Assembly (NCBI GenBank): GCA_036787815.1
Contig: DAIQOP010000153.1
Location: 1 to 9,121, forward strand
DNA: 9,121 nt
Direction of reading: 5' to 3'
Source of the DNA: DATBAK01 sp036787815
GTDB taxonomy: Bacteria > Actinomycetota > Acidimicrobiia > IMCC26256 > PALSA-610
The notes below the pieces were generated by a model. The model worked only from the letters and a program-made list of their open reading frames with translations. It made no database searches and was not told the origin of the DNA. Shown piece after piece: positions 1 through 5,654 of this stretch. Position 1 is the first letter of the stretch, and each line of letters starts with the position of its first letter. Both the position numbers and the translations under genes were made by a program.

Positions 1-125
1 ACGGCAACGTTCGGATCGATCATCGATCATCGGCGCATCATCCAGCAGTCGACCGTGGAGATGGAACGGGCCGCAGCGTTGCGCGAGATGCTTCGTCTCT
101 GGTTCGTGTCGGGAACCGTAGCGAT
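1..125. other. unassigned left edge
   Basis: No gene can be assigned with confidence here. One plus-strand frame is open from base 1 to a stop at 265-267 and includes the protein-like stretch LREMLRLWFVSGTVAIQQ. It then turns into a low-complexity Ser/Thr/Gly run and crosses into the 3' end of the minus-strand GH3 gene. Its third codon positions are less GC-rich than in the clear genes of the window, and the DNA is somewhat lower in GC (about 60%). It could be the tail of a gene entering from the left, or non-coding sequence next to a broken dehydrogenase gene. Confidence 0.3.
14..28. repeat. 15-bp palindrome
   Basis: GATCGAT, one central C, then ATCGATC: two 7-base arms that are exact reverse complements. 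The stretch is also readable as a short overlapping tandem of ATCGATC. It could be a binding site for a dimeric regulator or a chance product of GATC-rich sequence. No gene start is visible close enough to assign it. Confidence 0.35.
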
Positions 126-245
126 TCAACAGGGCGGCGGGCCGCGCGGCGGTCGCGGTGCGGCAACGTCTTCCACGACGACGAGCTCGATGTCGTCGAC
201 GAGCTCGAGTGGTCGGTCGGGGGCGATCAGGAGTGCGGCGCGCAT
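126..245 (-). pseudogene. broken start of a zinc-dependent alcohol dehydrogenase-like gene
   Basis: The ATG at 245-243 lies inside the last codons of the GH3 gene (19-base overlap). It has a clean AGGAG at 255-251 with a 5-base spacer, so it looks like a real, translationally coupled start. The product opens MRAALLIAP and continues through PLELVDDIEL, which resembles the N terminus of MDR-family zinc-dependent alcohol dehydrogenases. After about residue 21 the resemblance ends: the expected Gly-Pro-Gly-Glu-Val strand and Cys-Gly-Val-Cys-His zinc motif are missing. The frame becomes Pro/Arg-rich and stops after 39 residues. Neither other minus-strand frame restores the family sequence, so a simple one-base shift does not explain it. 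A deletion, insertion or assembly join near 183 is likely. The family assignment rests on a very short segment recalled from memory. Confidence 0.4.
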
Positions 246-2695
246 GGTTGCTCCTCGGAAACGGTGACGACGGCGACCGCCCGGATGTCGCGCGACGACG
301 CGCCGATCCGGATCTCGAACTCGCCCGGCTCGACCAGCCAGTCGTGCGTGTCCGGGTCCCAGAAGGCGAACGCGCGCTTGTCGAGACCGATCACGGCGGT
401 CGCGCTCTGTCCGGGGCCGAGGGCGATCTTGGCGAACGCGCGCAGCTCCTGCTCCGGTCGCGCGACCGACGCGGCGACGTCGTGCACGTAGCACTGCACG
501 ACCTCGGTGCCGGCGCGGGTACCGGTGTTCGTGACGGGAACGCGCAGCTCCACCCGACCGTCCGGGTCGAGCTCGGTGCGGTCGAGCTCGAGCGCACCGA
601 AGAGGAAGGAGGTGTACGAAAGACCGTGCCCGAACGCGAAGCGGGGCTCGATCCGGCGGCGGTCGTACCAGCGGTACCCGGCGAACACACTCTCGCCGTA
701 GACAACCTTGCCCCGCTCGCCCGGATAGCTCGTGAACGCCGGCGTGTCCTCGATGGCACGCGGGATCGTGAGCGGCAGCCGGCCGCCGGGATCCGCGTCG
801 CCGAACAGCACCGCCGCGAGCGCGGGCGCACCCTCTTCGCCGGGGAACCACAGCTGCGCGATCGCGGCGACGTCGTCGGCCCAGTCCATGCCCACCGGCG
901 ATCCCGCGTTCACGACGACGACCGTGCGCGGATTCACCGCCGCGACCCGCGCGACGAGCTCGTCCTGGCGGCCGGGAAGCTCCATGCGCGTGCGATCGCG
1001 TCCCTCGCTCTCCCACTCGGCGGAGGTACCGACGACCATGATGACCGCGTCGGCCCGAGCGGCCAGCGCGACGGCGCGGTCGAAGAGATCGTCGGGCCGC
1101 GGGGGCTCGCAACCGATCGCCAGGCCGCCCAGCCCGGGGAGCCCGTCGTTCGCGTAGTCGACGACGATCGCGTGCTCGCTGCCGGCCTCGAGCCACACCT
1201 CGGCGCCCACCTCGGTACTGCCCAACCCGAAGAACGATTCGCTCCCGCCCGGCGTCGGTGCCCAGTTGTCGACGACCACCGTGCCGTCGACGCTCAGACG
1301 CGAGCGGCCCGCGCTCATGAGGCTGAAGCGCCAAGCTCCGGTCTCGTCGGCCACGAACGTACCGCTCACGCGCGTCGAGAACAGCGGCGGGACGGCCGGA
1401 TCCCACGGCCCCAGCCACACGAACCACGCCCGCGCGCTGCTTTCGTGGAGCACCGGCGTACCGGCGAACTCGGTGCCGGCGAAGTACTCGACCCGCATCT
1501 CGCGCTCGGCGAGGCGGCGACCCTCGAGCGGCGGAGTGGTCCGATGGCTCACGCACCCGCGCTCGAACACCACCTGCGTCTCGTCGCCCGCCCGCTCGCG
1601 GATCGCCTCGAGCGGAGTCAGCACCGGGTGGGTCGTGACCGCCGCGCTCCCGCCACCCTCGAGCGCGGGGATGTCGGCGTTGGGGCCGATCACCGCAAGC
1701 GTGCGCACGTCGGCGGCAAGCGGCAGCAGGTCGGCGTCGTGCTTCAGCAACACGATCGAACCGATCGCGGCCTCGCGCGCCAGCGCGCGGTGCTCGGGCC
1801 GGTCGATCGACACCTCTTGGTGCACGGAATCCTCGGCCCGCTCGAACAACCCCGTTCGCGCGCCGAGGGCCAGCAGCCTCCACACCTTGGCGTCGACGAC
1901 CGGTTCGGCGACCTCGCCGGCGCGCACCGCGGCGGCGAGGGCCGGGCCGAACCACTGCGGCGGACCGGGCATCTCGAGATCGAGCCCCGCGTTCGCGGCC
2001 GGCGCGGTGCTGTGGGTGCCGTACCAATCCGACATCACGAGGCCGTCGAAGCCCCACTCACCACGGAGGATCTCGTCGAGCAGCATCGGGTGCTCGCTGC
2101 AATAGGTGCCGTAGACCCGGTTGTACGCGGCCATCACCGCCCACACGCCCGCCTCGGTGACCGCGGCCTCGAAGGGCACGAGGTACAGCTCACGCAACGC
2201 GCGTTCGTCGGGCTCCGACGAGATCGTCATACGGTCGTATTCCGTGTCGTTGGCCGCGTAGTGCTTCACGCACGCGGCGACCCCCGTGCCCTGGATCCCG
2301 CTGATGAACCAGACCGCGAGCCGCGCGCTGAGGTGCGGATCTTCGGAGTAGCACTCGAAGTTGCGGCCGCCGATGGGAGTGCGGTGCAGGTTCACCGTCG
2401 GCGCGAGCAGCACGTGCACCCCGCGGTCGCGCGCTTCCGAACCGAGCGCGGCACCGACCCGCTCCACGAGCGCCGGATCCCAGGTCGCGCCGAGAGCGCT
2501 GCCGCACGGGAAGAGCGCCGAGGCCCGGCCGGTCCAGCGTTCGCCGCGGACCCCGCTCGGCCCGTCGCTCACCTTGAGCGCGGGGATGCCGAGCCGTTCG
2601 ATCGCCGGCAGGTGCCAGAGGTCGGTGCCCGCGACGAGCAGGCACTTCTCGTCGAGCGTCAGGTTCGATCCGAGGGTCTCGATCCGATCGCTCAC
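227..2695 (-). CDS. glycoside hydrolase family 3 beta-glucosidase with PA14 insert
   Basis: This 822-residue enzyme is predicted to hydrolyse beta-linked glucosides or related glycosides from the non-reducing end with retention of configuration. The N-terminal GH3 barrel spans about residues 10-285, with the substrate-binding KHYAAND (Lys144, His145) and the nucleophile Asp223 in VMSDWYG. The GH3 C-terminal domain (about 310-385 and 535-700) is split by a PA14 domain (about 395-515), the arrangement of the Kluyveromyces beta-glucosidase type, where PA14 shapes substrate choice. The acid/base is probably Glu562 or Glu564 in SAEWESEGRDR. GHGLSYT and a fibronectin type III-like domain (about 705-812) close the protein. 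No signal peptide or membrane segment is seen, so it is probably cytoplasmic and acts on imported oligosaccharides or glycosides. The GTG start is supported by GAGAGGA at 2707-2701 with a 5-base spacer. Its 3' end overlaps the start of the broken dehydrogenase gene. The exact sugar cannot be told from sequence alone. Confidence 0.95.
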   Translation of the reverse strand: MSDRIETLGSNLTLDEKCLLVAGTDLWHLPAIERLGIPALKVSDGPSGVRGERWTGRASALFPCGSALGATWDPALVERVGAALGSEARDRGVHVLLAPTVNLHRTPIGGRNFECYSEDPHLSARLAVWFISGIQGTGVAACVKHYAANDTEYDRMTISSEPDERALRELYLVPFEAAVTEAGVWAVMAAYNRVYGTYCSEHPMLLDEILRGEWGFDGLVMSDWYGTHSTAPAANAGLDLEMPGPPQWFGPALAAAVRAGEVAEPVVDAKVWRLLALGARTGLFERAEDSVHQEVSIDRPEHRALAREAAIGSIVLLKHDADLLPLAADVRTLAVIGPNADIPALEGGGSAAVTTHPVLTPLEAIRERAGDETQVVFERGCVSHRTTPPLEGRRLAEREMRVEYFAGTEFAGTPVLHESSARAWFVWLGPWDPAVPPLFSTRVSGTFVADETGAWRFSLMSAGRSRLSVDGTVVVDNWAPTPGGSESFFGLGSTEVGAEVWLEAGSEHAIVVDYANDGLPGLGGLAIGCEPPRPDDLFDRAVALAARADAVIMVVGTSAEWESEGRDRTRMELPGRQDELVARVAAVNPRTVVVVNAGSPVGMDWADDVAAIAQLWFPGEEGAPALAAVLFGDADPGGRLPLTIPRAIEDTPAFTSYPGERGKVVYGESVFAGYRWYDRRRIEPRFAFGHGLSYTSFLFGALELDRTELDPDGRVELRVPVTNTGTRAGTEVVQCYVHDVAASVARPEQELRAFAKIALGPGQSATAVIGLDKRAFAFWDPDTHDWLVEPGEFEIRIGASSRDIRAVAVVTVSEEQPCAPHS

Positions 2696-2831
2696 CGCCG
2701 TCCTCTCGGTCGCGTCGCGTGGTGCCCGGCCGTGCCCTGCCTTGCTACCAGTGCCGGGGCGGGTGGCGCCACCGTCGGGACGGGTCGGATTACCCGGTCA
2801 TCTAACCTGCCCGGTTGACCCAGGAGCGCCC
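2696..2831. promoter_or_regulatory. divergent promoter region between GH3 and the crotonase operon
   Basis: These 136 bases must carry the start signals for both directions. Both flanking genes begin with GTG and have good Shine-Dalgarno sites: GAGAGGA for GH3 on the minus strand, and AGGAG at 2822-2826 for the plus-strand operon. A plausible plus-strand -10 element is TAACCT at 2803-2808, which would give a short leader, but no convincing -35 sits upstream of it. I looked for a KstR2-type CAAG-nn-CTTG operator because of the downstream EchA20-like gene and did not find one. No other clear palindrome was seen. Confidence 0.4.
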
Positions 2832-3599
2832 GTGATCCGTACCGAACGTCGCGACTCCGTCGTGATCGTCACCATCGACAACCCGCCCGTGAACGCATTG
2901 CCCGTCGCGGGCTGGTTCGAGCTCGCCGACGCGATCCGCGACGGCGGCCGCGATCCGGCCACCCACGCGTTGATCGTCGCGGCCGAGGGCAAGGGATTCC
3001 AGGCCGGAGTCGACATCAAGGAGCTCGCGGCCGACCCCACGCACCGCAGCCTCGTGGGCGTGAACCGCGGCTGCGCCGAGACCTTCGCCGCCGTGTACGA
3101 CTGCCCGGTGCCCGTCATCGCCGCCGTCAACGGGTACTGCCTCGGCGGCGGTATCGGCATCGCCGGCAACGCCGACATCCTCGTGGCCTCCGACGACGCG
3201 ACCTTCGGCGTGCCCGAGGTCGACCGCGGCGCGCTCGGCACGGCCACCCACCTCGCCCGGCTCGTGCCGCAGCACAAGGTGCGCGCGATGTTCTTCACCG
3301 GGGAGATGGTGACCGCGGCCGACCTGCTCGCGTTCGGTACCTGCGAACGTGTGGTGCCCCGAGCCGACCTGCTGGCGACCGCGCTCGAGATCGCGCAGAC
3401 CATCGCGGCGAAGAGCCCCCTCGTCATCCGCCGGGCGAAGGAATCGCTGAACGGGATCGAAGCCGTCGACGTCAAGCGCGCGTACCGCTACGAGCAGGGC
3501 TTCACCTTCGAGGTGAACCTCTGGGGCGACAGCGACGAGCTCCGCCAAGCCTTCGTCGAAAAGCGCGACGCCGACCTTCAGACGAAGCCCGATCAATGA
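2832..3599 (+). CDS. echA20: EchA20-like crotonase, probable CoA-ester ring hydrolase
   Basis: This 255-residue crotonase-fold protein strongly recalls mycobacterial EchA20 (Rv3550), which hydrolytically opens a steroid-derived bicyclic CoA ester during cholesterol C/D-ring breakdown. Shared landmarks include DNPPVNALP near residue 16, GFQAGVDIKEL (55-65), NRGC (78-81), CLGGGIGIAGNAD (103-115), FGVPEVDRGALG (125-136) and EQGFTFEVNL (221-230). The first hydratase glutamate (Glu144 of rat crotonase) is replaced by Gly109. The second (Glu164) is kept as Glu129. An ordinary enoyl-CoA hydratase reaction is therefore unlikely. The GTG start has AGGAG five bases upstream. It is the first gene of a tightly packed operon and overlaps the HAD gene through ATGA. 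Unlike in mycobacteria, no ipdAB, fadE30 or kstR2 partner is visible. The fold is certain; the steroid role is an inference from family resemblance. Confidence 0.88.
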   Translation: MIRTERRDSVVIVTIDNPPVNALPVAGWFELADAIRDGGRDPATHALIVAAEGKGFQAGVDIKELAADPTHRSLVGVNRGCAETFAAVYDCPVPVIAAVNGYCLGGGIGIAGNADILVASDDATFGVPEVDRGALGTATHLARLVPQHKVRAMFFTGEMVTAADLLAFGTCERVVPRADLLATALEIAQTIAAKSPLVIRRAKESLNGIEAVDVKRAYRYEQGFTFEVNLWGDSDELRQAFVEKRDADLQTKPDQ

Positions 3600-4225
3600 A
3601 GGCAGTGATATTTGATCTCGGTGGGGTGGTGTTCGATTCGCCGTTCGAGCATTTCGATGTGTACGAGCGGGAGTCGGGATTGCCCACGGGCAGCGTGCGG
3701 CGCGTGATCGCGCGGAGCAGCCAAGAGGGAGCGTGGGCTGCGCTCGAACGCGGCGAGCTCACCATGAGCGAGTTCTGCGCCGCGCTCGATGCCGAAGCGG
3801 CGGAGGCGGGCCACGCGATCGACGCCGGGGCGATCATGGGGATGATCGGCCGCGGCATCGGCCCGAAGCCCGCGATGATCGACGCGATCGAGCGGATCCG
3901 CGAGCGCGGGCTGCGCACCGCGGCGCTCACCAACAACTGGGCCAACGGCGACGGCGGCGGCACCCCGCCCGGAGTGCGTTCCCTCACGATCTTCGACGTC
4001 GTGGTCGAGTCGGCCGTCGAGGGCATGCGTAAACCCGACCCGCGCATCTATGCGCTCACCTGCGAACGGCTCGGCGTCGAACCCACCGACGCGATCTTCC
4101 TCGACGACATCGGCGCCAACCTCAAACCCGCCCGCGCGATGGGCATCACCACGATCAAGGTCGACGACACCGCGCAGGCGATCCGCGACCTCGAAGCGCT
4201 GCTCGGCTTCGCCCTCGCCGGCTGA
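3596..4225 (+). CDS. HAD-superfamily phosphatase (subfamily IA type)
   Basis: This 209-residue protein has the complete HAD layout. Motif I is FDLGGVVFD with nucleophile Asp7, motif II is LTNN with Thr112, motif III is RKPDPRIY with Lys146, and motif IV is FLDDIGANL with Asp170 and Asp171. Residues 15-90 form the alpha-helical cap. The usual second Asp of motif I is Gly9 (DLGGV). The same Asp-x-Gly form occurs in the active sugar phosphatase YihX of Escherichia coli and in the HAD domains of ACAD10-type proteins, so activity is not excluded. The expected role is hydrolysis of a small phosphate ester in the cytoplasm. The start is fixed by the ATGA overlap with the upstream crotonase stop. Its TGA shares one base with the next ATG (TGATG), so it is surely cotranscribed. 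The substrate is unknown. Confidence 0.9.
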   Translation: MKAVIFDLGGVVFDSPFEHFDVYERESGLPTGSVRRVIARSSQEGAWAALERGELTMSEFCAALDAEAAEAGHAIDAGAIMGMIGRGIGPKPAMIDAIERIRERGLRTAALTNNWANGDGGGTPPGVRSLTIFDVVVESAVEGMRKPDPRIYALTCERLGVEPTDAIFLDDIGANLKPARAMGITTIKVDDTAQAIRDLEALLGFALAG

Positions 4226-4848
4226 TGGATCTGGTTCTCGTCCGTCACGCGGAACCGGTCCGCACGGTGGCGGGCACGGTCGACGGTCCTGCCGATCCCG
4301 GTCTCACGCCCCTGGGGTTCGAGCAGGCGCAACGGCTCGCCGAATGGCTCGCGTACGAACGCATCGACGCGGTGTTGAGCAGCCCGATGCGCCGCGCGCG
4401 CGAGACGGCCGAGCCCCTCGCCGCGCTTGTCGGTCTCGAGGTCGAGATCGTCGACGGTCTCGTCGAGTACGACGCCGCCTCCGACGACTACATCCCGATG
4501 GACGAGCTCCAGGCGTCCGGCGACCCGCGGTGGATCGCGATGGTCGAAGGGCGATGGGAGGAGTTCGGCGCCGATCCCGCCCACGTCTTCAAGGCCCGCG
4601 TCGCGCAGGCCGTCGAGGAGATCATCGACCGGCACGCCGGCCGGCGCGTCGTCGCGGTGTGCCACGGCGGCGTCGTGAACTGCGCGCTCGCGTCGATCCT
4701 CGACATCGACCGCTATCTCTGGTTCGAACCGGGGTACACGTCGATCTCGCGCGTCGCCGCGTCGCGATCGGGCGTGCGGAGCGTCGTGAGCCTCAACGAG
4801 CGCGCGCACCTCGAAGCCACCCGTCACCGCACCGGTGACGCACCTTGA
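4225..4848 (+). CDS. histidine phosphatase family protein (phosphoglycerate mutase-like)
   Basis: The 207-residue protein has the family signature LVRHAE with catalytic His8 and Arg7. It also has a phosphate-binding SSPMRRARETAEP (52-64), an acidic residue at Glu81 in LVEYD that fits the proton donor position, and the second catalytic histidine His147 in VCHGGVVN. It is single-domain and soluble, without signal peptide. The family contains cofactor-dependent mutases and many broad phosphatases. The modest length and lack of the long mutase insertions favour a phosphatase. Its start overlaps the HAD stop by one base and its stop overlaps the next crotonase start, so it is translated in step with both. 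In actinobacteria, proteins of this kind often lie near acyl-CoA dehydrogenase and aminoglycoside-phosphotransferase-like genes; that is from memory and neither partner lies in this window. Confidence 0.9.
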   Translation: MDLVLVRHAEPVRTVAGTVDGPADPGLTPLGFEQAQRLAEWLAYERIDAVLSSPMRRARETAEPLAALVGLEVEIVDGLVEYDAASDDYIPMDELQASGDPRWIAMVEGRWEEFGADPAHVFKARVAQAVEEIIDRHAGRRVVAVCHGGVVNCALASILDIDRYLWFEPGYTSISRVAASRSGVRSVVSLNERAHLEATRHRTGDAP

Positions 4849-5618
4849 ACATCACGGTCGATCGCGACGGACCGGTGACGATCGTCGAGATCGATCGGCC
4901 GGAGGCGCGCAACGCCGTCGACGGCCCCACCGCCGCCCTGCTCGCCGACGCCTTCCGCGCGTTCGCGGCCGACGACTCGCAATCCGTCGCGGTGCTCACC
5001 GGCGCGCACGGCACGTTCTGCGCGGGCGCGGATCTCAAGGCGCTCGCGGAGGGCCGTGGTAACCGGGTGACCGAAGACGGCGACGGGCCCATGGGCCCGA
5101 CCCGCATGCTGCTCGAGAAGCCGGTCATCGCTGCGGTCGAGGGCTACGCGGTCGCCGGGGGCCTCGAGCTCGCGCTCTGGTGCGACCTGCGGGTGGCAGC
5201 GAGCGACGCGGTGTTCGGCGTGTTCTGCCGGCGGTGGGGAGTGCCGCTCGTCGACGGTGGCACCGTGCGGCTCGCCCGCATGATCGGCCACTCGCACGCA
5301 CTCGACCTCGTGCTCACCGGCCGCGGGGTCTCGGGCGACGAAGCCCGACGCATGGGTCTCGCCAACCGGCTCGTCGAGCCCGGCACCGCGCGCGCCGCGG
5401 CCGTTGCCCTCGCGCACGAGGTGGCCGCGTTCCCCCAGGTGTGCCTGCGGCACGACCGCATGTCGAGCTACGAGCAGTGGGCGCTCTCGATCGACGAGGC
5501 CCTGCACAACGAGTACGTCCACGGCATCGCGACGCTCGCGTCGGGTGAGGCGCTCGCGGGCGCCGCCCGGTTCAGCGCCGGCGCCGGCCGCCACGGCGCC
5601 CGCGCCACGCAGGAGTAG
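4845..5618 (+). CDS. crotonase / enoyl-CoA hydratase family protein
   Basis: This 257-residue crotonase-fold enzyme opens with IDRPEARNAVD and has the CoA-binding and oxyanion segments FCAGADLKAL (58-67) and EGYAVAGGLELALWCDLR (99-116). Glu108 matches rat crotonase Glu144. The second catalytic glutamate is replaced by Cys128 in VFCRRWGVPLVDGGT, a sequence typical of a common actinobacterial subfamily whose reaction is not well defined. It may be a hydratase, isomerase or hydrolase acting on an acyl-CoA. The chosen TTG start overlaps the previous stop as TTGA, with a weak GGTGA upstream. It gives an N terminus of normal family length, and no better start is visible. It follows the two phosphatase genes directly and precedes the citrate synthase by 36 bases. 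Confidence 0.9.
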   Translation: MNITVDRDGPVTIVEIDRPEARNAVDGPTAALLADAFRAFAADDSQSVAVLTGAHGTFCAGADLKALAEGRGNRVTEDGDGPMGPTRMLLEKPVIAAVEGYAVAGGLELALWCDLRVAASDAVFGVFCRRWGVPLVDGGTVRLARMIGHSHALDLVLTGRGVSGDEARRMGLANRLVEPGTARAAAVALAHEVAAFPQVCLRHDRMSSYEQWALSIDEALHNEYVHGIATLASGEALAGAARFSAGAGRHGARATQE

Positions 5619-5654
5619 ATCCGCAACAAGAGGCAGACGAGGGAGACGAAACGG

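Noticed and set aside
126..2057. 643-residue minus-strand frame overlapping GH3 in another frame
   Set aside because: Only its last 39 codons (from the ATG at 245) look gene-like. The rest is an Arg-rich shadow of the GH3 gene.
158..2818. 886-residue plus-strand open frame opposite the GH3 gene
   Set aside because: It is antisense to a gene with full GH3 motifs. Its Arg/Ala/Asp-rich product has no recognisable domain, as expected for an antisense frame in GC-rich coding DNA.
2696..2831. KstR2-type operator upstream of the EchA20-like gene
   Set aside because: No CAAG-nn-CTTG palindrome was found in the divergent gap.
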